In this document: in pieces, positions 12,001 to 18,041 of the stretch | Layout of the letters: each line of letters opens with the position of its first letter | How positions within the stretch are numbered: position 1 is the stretch's first letter | From: an uncultured Gammaproteobacteria bacterium | Lineage (GTDB): Bacteria > Pseudomonadota > Gammaproteobacteria > Eutrophobiales > Eutrophobiaceae | Direction: 5' to 3' | NCBI GenBank assembly: GCA_958295485.1 | Contig: OY282354.1 | Span: forward strand, 1-64,000 | DNA length: 64,000 bases | Notes under the pieces: generated by a model | Told to the model about the DNA's origin: nothing | What the model saw: the letters and a program-made list of their open reading frames with translations, nothing else | The model's database searches: none | Position numbers and translations under genes: made by a program

Positions 12001-15000
12001 GGTGAAGTCGGAAGCGTCCGCGCCCGTCCCCGCCGTCGCCGCCACCGTGATCGTAGTGGCCACGCTCACAGCCTCGTCCAGCGTCGCCGTCACCGTGGCC
12101 ACCCCGCCGTTCTCCGAGGCGGACGACGGCGACAGCGACAGCGACACGGCCGGCTTGTCGTCGTCGATCACCGTGACGGTGACCGCCGTCTGATTGGCGC
12201 TGCCTGGCACGTTCGCGCCCGGGTATTGGGCCACCACAACTTTGATGGCTTTGGTCTCGTCCCGGATGTCGCTGTCAGCGAAGGCGCGGACGCTCACCGT
12301 CTTCGGTGTGTTCCAGCTCCTCGGTCCGAACGATATGTTGTATGGGGGGGTAGTATCACCGCCCACCAGAATCCCGGATTCGGGGGTGAAGCCGATCCAA
12401 ACTGTCCCGGGGGGCTGGGCGTTCAGCACCACGGTGAACGACTTGCTGGGGCCTTGCTCGGTCACAGTCAGGGCAGTGGGACTGTAGGTCACGCCCGCGG
12501 TGTCGTCGCCGGCGATCGTCCCCGTTCCAGTGGCCGTCGCGAGCGTCGCGTTCGTCGCGCCGCTCAGGGCCACCACCACCGTCTCGTTCGACTCGGCGGT
12601 CGTGTCGCCCGTCACCGACACGTTGAAGGTCTGGCTGGTGGTCCCCGCCGCGAAGGTCAGTGTGCCGCCGGTGATGGCCGTGTAGTCCGTCCCCGACGTG
12701 GCCGTGCCGGTCCCGGCGTCGGCCCAGGCCACCGTCACTTGCCGGCCGCTGGTCGCGCTCAGAGTCACCGTGAACGTCAGGTTCTTCGAACCACTGTTCC
12801 CCTCCATCACGCTCGGTGAGTTGATCGACAGCGTCGGCAGCGCGTCGTTGTCGGTGATCGTCCCCGTGCCGGTACCCGTCGCGATCGTCGCGTTCGTCGC
12901 GCCGCTGAGCGTCGCGATCACTGTCTCGTCCGACTCGTCCAGGACATCGCCCGTCACCGATACGTTGAAGATCTGGCTGGTCGTCCCCACCGCAAAGGTC
13001 AGCGCGCCGCCGGTGATCGCCGTGTAGTCCGTTCCGGACGTAGCCGTGCCGCCCGTCCCTTCTGCCCAGTTCACGGTCACCTGCAGGCCGCTCGCCACGC
13101 TCAAACTCACCGTGAACGTCAGGTTCTTCGCGCCGCGGTCACCCTCCGTCACGCTCGGCGAGTCGATCGACAGCGTCGGCGGGTCGTCGTTGTCCGTGAT
13201 CGTCCCCGTGCCGGTTCTCGTTGCGATCATCGCGTTCGTTGGGTTTCTCAGGGTCACCACCACCGTCTCGTCCAACTCGTCGGTGGTGTCCCCCCTCACC
13301 GCCACGTTGAAGGTCCGGCTGGTCGTCCCCGCCGGGAAGGTCAGAACGCCGGCGGTGAACGCCGTGTAGTCCGTCCCCGTGCCGGTTGCCGTGCCGGTCC
13401 CGGCGTCGGCGTAGGCCACCGTCACCTGCCGGCCGCTCGCCGCGCTCAAGCTCACCGTGAACGTCAGGTTCTTCGAGCCGCTGTCACCCTCCGTCACGCT
13501 TGGCGAGTCGATCGACAGCGTCGGCGCCCCATCGTTGTCGATGATCGTCACCGTGCCGGTCGCCGTCGAGATCGTCGCGTTCGTCGCGCCGCTCAGGGTC
13601 ACCACGATGGTCTCGTTCAACTCGTCCAGGACGTCGCCGGTCACCGTCACGTCGATGGTCTGGCTGGTCGTCCCCGCCGGGAAGGTCAGCGTACCGCCGG
13701 TGAGCGCCGTGTAGTCCGTCCCGGGCGTGGCCGCGCCGGTGTCGTCGTCGACCCAGTCCACCGTCACCTGCCGGCTGCTTGTCGCGCTCAAGGTCACCGT
13801 GAACGTCAGGTCCTTCGAACCGCTGTCGCCTTCCGTCACGCTCAGCGAGTTGATCGACAGCGTCGGCGTGGCGTCGTTGTCCGTCAGGTTGATCGTGGCC
13901 GGATTCACCGTCAGGCTGCCTGAGACGCCACTCACCGTGATCGTCTCGTCAACCTCGTCCACCGCATCGTCCGTCAGCGTCAGCGTGAACGTTCCGGTCT
14001 GGCTCGCCGCCCCCGCCGGGATCTCAATGTCGAAGTCCGACACCGCCGCGAAGTCCACCGCCCCCACCGCGCCACTGCCCGCCACGCTCACGGTCACCGT
14101 CGTGGCCGCGGCGAACTGCGTCGCGCCGTCCACCGTGGCGGTCACCGTGATCGTGGGCGCGCCGTCGCTCTCGGCCACATTGTTATCATCCACCGTCAAC
14201 GTGATCGCGGTCGGCGTCGCGTCGTTGTCCGTGATCGTCCCCGTGCCGCGCTCCGCCGTACTTGATATGACCGCGTTCGTCGGGCGGCCAAGGAGCAGCA
14301 CGATGGTCTCATTCGACTCGGCGGTCGTGTCGCCCGTCACCGACACGTCGAAGGTCTTGCTGGTTTCCCCCGCCGCGAAGGTCAGCCGGCCGGGGCGGAT
14401 CGCCGTGTAGTCCGTCCCCGACGTGGCCGTGCCGGTCGCGGCGTCGGCGTAGGCCACCGTCACTTGCTGGCTGCTCGCCGCGCTCAAGGTTACCGTGAAC
14501 GTCAGGTTCTTCGAGCCGCTGTCGCCCTCGGTCACGGTCGGCGAGTTGATCGACAGCGTCGGCGTGGTGTCGTTGTCCGTGATCATCCCCGTGCCGGTCG
14601 CGGTAGCGATCGTCGCGTTGGTCGCGCCGCTCAGGGTCACCACGACGGTCTCATTCGACTCGTCGATCGTGTCGCCCGTCACCGCGACGTCGAAGGTCTG
14701 GCTGGTCGTCCCTGCCGCGAAGGTCAGCGTGCCGCCCGCGATCGCCGTGTAGTCGGTACCGGACGTGGCCGTGCCGGTCTCGGCGTCGGCGTAGGCCACC
14801 GTCACCGACTGGCTGCTCGCCGGACTCAGGGTCACCGTGAACGTCAGGTTCTTCGAGCCGCTGTCGCCCTCCGTCACGCTTGGCGAGTTGATCGACAGCG
14901 CTGGCGCGCCGTCGTCGTCGATGATCGTCCCCGTGCCGGTACGCGTCGCGATCGTCGCGTTCGCCGCGCTGCTGATGAAGACCACGACGGTCTCGTTCGA

Positions 15001-17436
15001 CTCGTCGTCCGTGTCGCCCGTCACCGATACGTCGAAGGTCTGGCTGGTCGTCCCCGCCGGGAAGGTCAGCGTCCCGCCGGTGATCGCCGCATAGTCGGTC
15101 CCGGACGTGGCCGTGCCGCCGCCCGCCGCCCGATCCCAGTCCACCGTCACCGCCCTGCCGCTGGCCGCGCTCAAGGTCACCGTGAACGTCAGGTTCTTCG
15201 AGCCGCTGTCACCCTCCGTCACGCTCGGCGAGTCGATCGACAGCGTCGGCGCGGGATCGTCGTCGGCGATCGTCAGCGTCTTGTCGGAGGGCCGCGTCAC
15301 GCCGTTGTGTGATACCGTGCCGGACACGGTGACGCGCTTGTCCGGTTCGTCGAGGGCATTATTCACGGCGGTGACCGTCACCGTGCCGGTACTCGTCGTC
15401 TCGCCCGCCGCGATCGTCAGCGTCGTCGCCGCGCTCAGGGTGAAGTCGGAAGAGTCCGCGCCCGTCCCCGCCGCCGCCGACACCGTGATCGTGGTGGCTG
15501 CGGTCACAGCCCGGTCCAGCGTCGCCGTCACCGTAGAGACGCCCGCGTTCTCCGAGACCGACGCCGGCGACAGTGACAGCGACACGACCGGCTTGTCGTT
15601 GTCTTCGACCGTCACCTTCAACCCATTCCTGGGGTTACTGAACGGCGCGTCGAAGGAACCGTAGCCGGACATCGAATATTTGACGTACCTGGTCTCGTCC
15701 TGCATGTTGCTGTCCGCAAGGGCCGCGACGGTTAACTCCCTCGTTGTGATCCCCGTGTCCCAGTTCGACGAGTCGAGGCTCCCCCAGTAGTACGTAGCGG
15801 GCGCCACGGCGCCCACCACCGAGATCCCGGGGTCCGGGTGGAATCTGACATACACCAGCCCGGTGGGCTCGGAGTCCAGCGTCATGGTGAACTTCTGGCT
15901 GGCGCCTTCCTCGGTCAGGGTCAGGGTGGCGGGGCTGAAGGTCACGCCCGCGGTGTCATCGTCCGTCAACGTGATCGTGGCCGAATTCACCGTCAGGCTG
16001 CCCGACGCGCCACTCACCGTGATAGTTTCATCGGTCTCGTCCACCGCATCGTTCGTCGGCGTCAGCGTGAAGCTCCCGGTGTCGCTCGCCGCCCCTGCCG
16101 CAATCGTAATGTCGAAGTCCGTCACCGCCGCGAAGTCCACCGCGCCCGTCGCGCCGCTGCCCGCTACGCTCACCGTCACCGTCGTGGCCGCGCCGAACCG
16201 GGTCGCGCCGTCCACCGTGGCGGTCACCGTGATCGTGGTGGCCCCGTCGCCCTCGGCCACGCTGCTGTCATCCACCGTCAAGGTGATCGAGGGCGAGTCG
16301 TCATCGGTGATCGTCCCCGTGCCGGTCGCCGTCGCGATGGTCGCGTTCGTCGCGCCGCTCAGGGTCACCACGACCGTCTCATTCGCCTCGATGTCCGTGT
16401 CGCCCGTCACCGACACGTCGAAGGTCTGGCTGGTCGTCCCCACCGGGAAGGTCAGCGTTCCGCCGGTGATCGCCGTGTAGTCCGTCCCCGACGTGGCGGT
16501 GCCGGTCGTGGCGTCGGCGTAATCTACCGTCACTTCCTGGCCGCTCGCCGCGCTCAAGGTTACCGTGAACGTCAGGTTCTTCGAACCGCTGTTACCCTCC
16601 GTCACGCTCGGCGAGTTGATCGACAGCGTCGGCGCGTCATCGTCGTCCCTGATCCTCCCCGTACGCATCAGGCTATTGACGGTGTCCCCGGTGTTCGTCA
16701 CGATCGTCGCGTTCGTCGCGTTGCTCCACGTCACGATCACCCCCTCGTTCGCCTCATCGGTCGTATCGCCCGTCACCGATATGCTGAAGGTCTGGCTGGT
16801 CGTCCCCGCCGTGAAGGTCAGCGTGCCGGCGGTGATGGCCGTGTAGTCCGTTCCCGACGTGGCGGTGCCGGTCCCGGCGTCCGCGTAGTCCACCGTCACC
16901 TGCCGGCCGCTCGCCGCGCTCAACCTCACCGTGAACGTCAGGTTGGTCGTGCCGCTGTCACCCTCCGTCACGGTCGGCAAGTTGATCGTCAGCGTCGGCG
17001 TCGCATCGTCGTCCGTGATCGTCCCCGTGCCGTTCGCCGTCGCGATCGTCGCGTTCGTCGCGTCGCTCAACGTCACGATCACCGTCTCGTTCGCCTCGTC
17101 CAGCGTATCGCCGGTCACCGCTACGTCGAAGGTCTGGCTGGTCGTCCCCGCCGCGAAGGTCAGCGTCCCGCCGGTGATGGCCGTGTAGTCGGTCCCGGAC
17201 GTGGCTGTGCCGGTCGCGGCGTCAGCGTAGTCTACCGTCACCTGCTGGCCGCTTGCCGCGCTCAAGGTCACCGTGAACGTCAGGGTGGCCGTGCCGCTGT
17301 CGCCCTCGGTCACGCTCGGCGAGTCGATGGAAATCGACGGATTCGAGGTCTGCGCGGCGGCATCAGGCGCGGCAGCGAAGGCGAGGAGCAGCAAGGAGAC
17401 AAGACAGTGGCGCCTGCAGGCGATCCACCGTTTCAT
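1..17436 (-). CDS. Giant exported Calx-beta repeat protein (adhesin-like), C-terminus beyond window
   Basis: One minus-strand frame runs from the ATG at 17436 to the left edge. I found no in-frame stop, and the register is the same at both ends, giving at least 5812 codons. The N-terminus is MKRWIACRRH followed by a hydrophobic stretch and an Ala-rich AAPDAAAQT cleavage-like region, consistent with a Sec signal peptide. The mature part starts directly with Calx-beta-like repeats (motifs SVTEGDSGT, TAITGGTLTF, TGDTLDEANETV, GTGTITDDD). These acidic DxD/DE motifs are known to bind calcium in the family, so a calcium-stiffened extracellular filament is inferred. Units of about 114 and 116 residues dominate, with a divergent middle containing an Ig-like domain. 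No secretion or anchoring domain is visible because the 3' end is missing. A plausible role is adhesion, biofilm or host contact; the exact function cannot be told. The divergently transcribed neighbour is an aldehyde dehydrogenase. Confidence 0.9.
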   Translation of the reverse strand, partial: MKRWIACRRHCLVSLLLLAFAAAPDAAAQTSNPSISIDSPSVTEGDSGTATLTFTVTLSAASGQQVTVDYADAATGTATSGTDYTAITGGTLTFAAGTTSQTFDVAVTGDTLDEANETVIVTLSDATNATIATANGTGTITDDDATPTLTINLPTVTEGDSGTTNLTFTVRLSAASGRQVTVDYADAGTGTATSGTDYTAITAGTLTFTAGTTSQTFSISVTGDTTDEANEGVIVTWSNATNATIVTNTGDTVNSLMRTGRIRDDDDAPTLSINSPSVTEGNSGSKNLTFTVTLSAASGQEVTVDYADATTGTATSGTDYTAITGGTLTFPVGTTSQTFDVSVTGDTDIEANETVVVTLSGATNATIATATGTGTITDDDSPSITLTVDDSSVAEGDGATTITVTATVDGATRFGAATTVTVSVAGSGATGAVDFAAVTDFDITIAAGAASDTGSFTLTPTNDAVDETDETITVSGASGSLTVNSATITLTDDDTAGVTFSPATLTLTEEGASQKFTMTLDSEPTGLVYVRFHPDPGISVVGAVAPATYYWGSLDSSNWDTGITTRELTVAALADSNMQDETRYVKYSMSGYGSFDAPFSNPRNGLKVTVEDNDKPVVSLSLSPASVSENAGVSTVTATLDRAVTAATTITVSAAAGTGADSSDFTLSAATTLTIAAGETTSTGTVTVTAVNNALDEPDKRVTVSGTVSHNGVTRPSDKTLTIADDDPAPTLSIDSPSVTEGDSGSKNLTFTVTLSAASGRAVTVDWDRAAGGGTATSGTDYAAITGGTLTFPAGTTSQTFDVSVTGDTDDESNETVVVFISSAANATIATRTGTGTIIDDDGAPALSINSPSVTEGDSGSKNLTFTVTLSPASSQSVTVAYADAETGTATSGTDYTAIAGGTLTFAAGTTSQTFDVAVTGDTIDESNETVVVTLSGATNATIATATGTGMITDNDTTPTLSINSPTVTEGDSGSKNLTFTVTLSAASSQQVTVAYADAATGTATSGTDYTAIRPGRLTFAAGETSKTFDVSVTGDTTAESNETIVLLLGRPTNAVISSTAERGTGTITDNDATPTAITLTVDDNNVAESDGAPTITVTATVDGATQFAAATTVTVSVAGSGAVGAVDFAAVSDFDIEIPAGAASQTGTFTLTLTDDAVDEVDETITVSGVSGSLTVNPATINLTDNDATPTLSINSLSVTEGDSGSKDLTFTVTLSATSSRQVTVDWVDDDTGAATPGTDYTALTGGTLTFPAGTTSQTIDVTVTGDVLDELNETIVVTLSGATNATISTATGTVTIIDNDGAPTLSIDSPSVTEGDSGSKNLTFTVSLSAASGRQVTVAYADAGTGTATGTGTDYTAFTAGVLTFPAGTTSRTFNVAVRGDTTDELDETVVVTLRNPTNAMIATRTGTGTITDNDDPPTLSIDSPSVTEGDRGAKNLTFTVSLSVASGLQVTVNWAEGTGGTATSGTDYTAITGGALTFAVGTTSQIFNVSVTGDVLDESDETVIATLSGATNATIATGTGTGTITDNDALPTLSINSPSVMEGNSGSKNLTFTVTLSATSGRQVTVAWADAGTGTATSGTDYTAITGGTLTFAAGTTSQTFNVSVTGDTTAESNETVVVALSGATNATLATATGTGTIAGDDTAGVTYSPTALTVTEQGPSKSFTVVLNAQPPGTVWIGFTPESGILVGGDTTPPYNISFGPRSWNTPKTVSVRAFADSDIRDETKAIKVVVAQYPGANVPGSANQTAVTVTVIDDDKPAVSLSLSPSSASENGGVATVTATLDEAVSVATTITVAATAGTGADASDFTLSAANTLTIAAGETTSTGTVTVTAVNNALDEPDKSVTVSGTVSHNGVMAPADQTLTITDDDPPPTLSIDSPSVTEGDSGSKNLTFTATLSPASGRQVTVNWAMDAGGTATSGTDYTPITGGALTFAAGTTSQTFNVSVTGDTRDEANETVVVSLGNPTNATVSSTAGTGTGTITDDDAMPSLSINSPSVTEGDVGPRNLTFTVSLSAASGRQVTVDWAGGRGTATSGTDYAAITGGTLTFAAGATTQTFNVSVTGDTLDESNETVPVLLSNPTNATISRGTGTGEIIDDDTAGVAKIPSFGSLAGPALRYQVHRSNISFSLPAATGGVGALTYALAATPALPAGLNYAAPTAGAAHGGIISGLPRRVAPRRTYTLTATDAGGNAAELAFTVIVSAAPGVTLAVANGSIPELGGFTTVTATLSHPSSAATTITVTPVAGAYTVGSDATIVIPAGDRTNAADTASITAVDDAIDNLGNRAVTVRGLASNAHGVMAVTGAPLTLTDNEATPTVTLFTNPEYVSEGGAAAVTARLNHASSEAVTLTVSAAASVNTAAGDFTLSSARTLTIPAGSRYSAGVVTIATRRVTTDSLIRGVDIEATVSGASGVANPTGITLPVLDNDGASTVTLSLSDSSIPENGGTTTVSATLNRASSVNTTITITGSGYYTAGSDATIVIPAGQTQNSGDTATVVAVDNDTDSPNRSVQVTAQALYDASIEEFNTIVGLVSNRWKGRVRLPTSLVTGNIVYGLDVNGATLILEDDDATPRLALTAADSSISENNGRTAIRATLNRPSSAATTVSMSVFGPSTTASAGDYTLPADTMLTIAAGRTTSADAVTVVATDNAVDQPDRRLVLQAVNPQNSQGLGQFSGVPLAITDDDDAPTVRLALADSSISENGGTTTVTAALSHPSSQATTITVAGVSGFYTVGADTTIVIPAGSMTNATDTVSITAVDNAIDELVNRRTTVTGSASNTQGVGSVTGAALALIDDDVSLSIDSPSVTEGDSGTTNLTFTVTLSAASSRQVTVAYADAGTGTATSGADYTAFTAGTLTFAAGDTSRTFNVAVTGDVLAESNETVVVTLSSPTNAAIATGTGTGTITDDDATPTLSISSPSVTEGDSGSTNLTFTVTLNAASGKQVTVQYADAGTGTANSGTDYTGIAGGTLTFATGTTSQTFTVAVTGDTLAESNETVVVTLSSSTNATIATATGTGTITDDDSAPTLSIDSPSVTEGDSGTTNLTFTVTLSAASGQPVTVAYADAGTGTATSGTDYTAITGGTLTFATGATSRTFDVAVTGDVIDESNETVIATLSGATNATIATARGTGTITDNDATPTAITLTVDDNSVAEGDGATTITVTATVDGTTRFGSATTVTVSVAGSGTATAVDFAAVTDFDIEIGAGAASQTGTFTLTPTVDTTDETDETITVSGTSGSLTVNSATITLTDDDAAPTAITLTVNDNSVAESDGATTITVTATVDGTTRFADTTTVTVSVAGSGTATAVDFAAVSDFDITIAADAASGTGTFTLTPTVDTTDETDETITVSGTSGSLTVNAATITLTDDDAAPTAITLTVNDNSVAEADGATTITVTATVNGATRFADTTTVTVSVAGSGTASAVDFAAVSDFDIEIAAGAASATGTFTLTPTVDTTDETNETITVSGTSGSLTVNAATISLTDDDGPTVSIDSPSVTEGDSGSTNLTFTATLSAASVQPVTVAWAEGTGGTATSGTDYTAITGATLTFPAGTTSQTFDVAVTGDTTDEANETVVVTLSNPTNATVSATAGTGTGTITDDDGPTLSINSTSVTEGDSGTTDLTFTVTLSAASVQPVTVAYADAGTGTATSGTDYTAITAGTLTFATGTTSQTFTVAVTGDVLAESNETVLVSLSSPTNATIATGTGTGTITDNDGAPTAITLTVNDNSVGEGDGATTITVTATVDGTTRFADATTVTVSVAGSGTATAVDFATVANFDIEIAAGAASQTGTFTLTPTVDTTDETNETITVSGTSGSLTVNSATITLTDDDGAPTAITLTVNDNSVAEADGATLITVTATVDGTTRYATATTVTVSVAGSGTATAVDFAAVSNFNIEIAADAASGTGTFTLTPTVDTTDETDETITVSGTSGSLTVNAATITLTDDDDAPTSITLTVDDNGVGEGDGATLITVTATVDGTTRFAAATTVTVSVAGSGTATAVDFAAVSNFDITIAADAASGTGTFTLTPTDDVADETDETITVSGTSGSLTVKSATISLTDDDGAPTSITLTVDDNSVGEADGATTITVTATVNGTTRFAATTTVTVSVAGSGTATAVDFAAVSNFDIDIPAGAVSQTGTFTLTPTVDTTDETNETITVSGTSGSLTVNSATISLTDDDAAPTAITLTVNDNSVGEADGATTITVTATVDGTTRFAAATTVQVSVAGSGTASAVDFAPVSNFDIEIAADAASGAETFTLTPTVDTTDEIDETITVSGTSGSLTVNSATITLTDDDAAPTAITLTVNDNSVGEADGATTITVTATVDGTTRFAAATTVTVSVAGSGTASAVDFAAVSDFDIEIPAGAASQTGTFTLTPTVDTTDETDETITVSGTSGSLTVNAATITLTDDDAAPTAITLTVNDNSVGEADGATTITVTATVDGTTRFAATTTVTVSVAGSGTASAVDFAAVSDFDIDIPAGAASATGTFTLTPTVDTTDETNETITVSGTSGSLTVNSATITLTDDDGPTLSLDSPSVTEGDSGSTNLTFTATLSAASVQPVTVAWAEGTGGTATSGTDYTAITGGTLTFAAGTTSQTFDVAVTGDTTDEANETVVVTLSNPTNATISATAGTGTGTITDDDGPTLSINSPDVTEGDSGTTDLTFTVTLNAASVQEVTVAYADAGTGTATSGTDYTAITAGTLTFTAGTTSQTFTVAVTGDVRAESNETVVVSLSSPTNATIATGTGTGTITDNDAAPTAITLTVNDNSVAEADGATTITVTATVDGTTRFADATTVTVSVAGSGTATAVDFAAVTNFDIEIDAGDTSATETFTLTPTDDVVDETNETVTVSGTSGSLTVNSATITLTDDDAAPTSITLTVDDNSVGEADGATLITVTATVDGGTRYAAATTVTVSVAGSGTATAVDFAAVSNFDIEIPAGAASATGTFTLTPTVDTTDETNETITVSGTSGSLTVNSATISLTDDDGAPTSITLTVDDNSVAEGDGATLITVTATVDGGTRYAAATTVTVSVAGSGTASAVDFAAVSNFDITIAAGAASGTGTFTLTPTVDTTDETNETITVSGTSGSLTVNSATISLTDDDAVPTSITLTVNDNSVAEGDGATTITVTATVDGGTRYAAATTVTVSVAGSGTATAVDFAAVSNFDITIAADAAIGTETFTLTPTVDTTDETNETITVSGTSGSLTVNSATISLTDDDGAPTSITLTVDDNSVAEADGATLITVTATVDGGTRYAAATTVQVSVAGSGTATAVDFAAVPAFDITIPAGAASSTGTFTLTPTVDTTDETNETITVSGTSGSLTVNSATITLTDDDAAPTAITLTVNDNSVAEADGATTITVTATVNGATRFADTTTVTVSVAGSGTASAVDFAAVSNFDITIAAGAASGAGTFTLTPTVDTTDETNETITVSGTSGSLTVNAATITLTDDDGPTVSIDSPSVTEGDSGSTNLTFTATLSAASVQPVTVAWAEGTGGTATSGTDYTAITGATLTFPAGTTSQTFNVSVTGDTADEVDETVVVTLSNPTNATVSATAGTGTGTITDDDGPTLSINSPSVTEGDSGTTDLTFTVTLSAASVQPVTVAYADAGTGTATSGTDYTAIAGGTLTFATGTTSQTFTVAVTGDVLAESNETVVVSLSTPTNATIATGTGTGTITDNDGAPTAITLTVNDNSVGEGDGATTITVTATVDGTTRFADATTVTVSVAGSGTATAVDFATVANFDIEIAAGAASQTGTFTLTPTVDTTDETDETITVSGTSGSLTVNSATITLTDDDDAPTAITLTVNDNSVG
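83..9077 (-). repeat. Higher-order tandem array of 348-bp (A) and 342-bp (B) units inside the giant gene
   Basis: Anchoring on a shared motif, A units begin (plus-strand coordinates) at 83, then 1115, 1463, 1811, 2159, 2507, 2855, then 3887 to 5975 in steps of 348, then 7007, 7355 and 7703. Each run of A units is followed by two B units of 342 bp (431-1115, 3203-3887, 6323-7007), and the last by three (8051-9077). The order is therefore A-BB-6A-BB-7A-BB-3A-BBB. Shifts of 2772, 3120 and 1728 bp fit two B plus six, seven or three A units exactly. The sequence around 181-600 is nearly identical to 6073-6492, 5892 bp away, which points to recent block duplication or gene conversion. A units read as NDNSVGEGDGAT...DETDETITVSG and B units as YADAGTGTATSGTDYTAI... 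Confidence 0.9.
9078..11128 (-). other. Divergent middle block of the giant protein: C-type beta repeats and an Ig-like domain
   Basis: Between the two Calx-beta arrays the frame continues but the repeat changes. The recurrent C-type unit carries motifs such as SENGG or IPELGG, TATLSHPSSAATT, DATIVIPAG and TAVDNAID, each about 100 residues, and shows less DNA conservation than the flanking arrays. At about 11100-10830 the protein reads through a segment with ATPALPAGL, GGIISGLP and YTLTATDAGGNAAELAF, the typical look of a putative Ig (He_PIG, cadherin-like) domain. This is part of the same coding sequence and is not a separate gene. Confidence 0.75.
11129..17390 (-). repeat. Second Calx-beta array (342-bp units, more diverged) in the giant gene
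   Basis: Toward the N-terminus the gene is mostly B-type units spaced 342 bp (for example anchors at 14495, 14837 and 15179, and at 16931 and 17273). Single A-type units are interspersed near 13907-14228 and 15989-16305. Two longer non-canonical blocks, about 11790-12490 and 15220-15950, are paralogues of each other. Each contains a YSPTALTVTE- or FSPATLTLTE-like segment and a DASDFTLSAA- or DSSDFTLSAA-like segment. Units here differ more from one another than those in 83-9077, suggesting an older array. Confidence 0.8.
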
Positions 17437-17437
17437 G

Positions 17438-17560
17438 TCAATGCCAGGGTTGTCGTGCCGCTGTCGCCCTCCGACACGCTCGGTGAGTAGTGGAAATCGA
17501 CGGGTTCGGGGTCTGCGCGGCGGGCGGGGGGGGGGGGGGGCAGAGAATCCACCGCTTCAT
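17438..17560 (-). pseudogene. Decayed duplicate of the giant gene's 5' end
   Basis: An ATG at 17560 opens MKRWILC followed by a proline run and AAQTPNPSIST, which parallels the real N-terminus MKRWIAC...AAQTSNPSISID that starts at 17436. After that a one-base deletion shifts the frame. The next frame keeps SPSVSEGDSGTTTL, the start of a Calx-beta unit. The short frame from 17560 stops at TGA 17438-17440, one base before the ATG of the giant gene. The period between the copies is 124 bp. The hydrophobic core of the signal peptide is replaced by a C homopolymer. It now looks like an upstream leader ORF of 40 codons; whether it is translated is unknown. Confidence 0.75.
17526..17540. repeat. 15-base poly-G tract (poly-C on the giant gene's strand)
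   Basis: Fifteen consecutive G on the plus strand lie within the duplicated leader of the giant gene. At this length the leader ATG (17560) is in frame with its AAQT remnant. Long C/G tracts near the start of surface-protein genes are known sites of slipped-strand phase variation. The length could also be an assembly or sequencing error. Confidence 0.85.
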
Positions 17561-18041
17561 ACCCTGAACTGCTCAATTTATTCGATGGGCGAGTCGCGAC
17601 GACGGCAAGGTGTTTCGCTGAGACAAACACCAAACGCGACTTACGTAATCCCCATATTACCAAAGCGCCCATTTGTGTCAAAATTTGAAAGACTATTCAT
17701 TGATAATTATAGCGTGTCCCGGTGAAAAATAAACACTGATTACACAACGCCGGCGCGTTCGTATTTTTACCTCGGGTGTTCACGATGAGGCAATAAACAC
17801 CTGTTTTTTTCGTTACATGGATTCGCCTTTCAAAGCCAGTCGGCGGGCGCTATGTACAAGTCCGTCGGGGATGACATCGGCAAGGGTAGTCAAGGAAACA
17901 GACCCAACCAGGGGGAAAGAAATTTTTCGCGGGCGGTCTGCGGACTCAGGCGCAGGATTGGCATATAATGTCCAGGCGTCCGTGAGCAACCCGAAAAGCC
18001 ACTCTAACCTGTTGATTATATTTATATAAAAGGAACCAGAC
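17561..18041. other. Divergent intergenic region between the giant gene and the aldehyde dehydrogenase
   Basis: About 480 bp lacks a convincing gene. Short frames here have no family-like sequence. It must hold promoters for both divergent genes. The best plus-strand -10 hexamer is at 17964-17969. A ribosome binding site (AGGA) precedes the ATG at 18042. No RNA gene was recognised. Confidence 0.6.
17964..17969 (+). promoter_or_regulatory. Candidate -10 box for the aldehyde dehydrogenase gene
   Basis: TATAAT, a perfect sigma-70 -10 hexamer, lies 72 bp before the start codon. No good -35 hexamer is seen 16-18 bp upstream, so it would be an activator-dependent or weak promoter. Confidence 0.35.

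Noticed and set aside
17433..17681. 82-codon minus frame ending in a Calx-beta start motif
   Set aside because: It reads the decayed 5' duplicate out of register with its own start. The leader frame from 17560 explains the region better.
203..17725. Many plus-strand frames up to 804 codons opposite the giant gene (for example 938-3352 and 3710-6070)
   Set aside because: They are antisense readings of the repeats, rich in Val/Ser/Thr, without ribosome sites or domains. The minus-strand frame gives clear Calx-beta sequence and a signal peptide.
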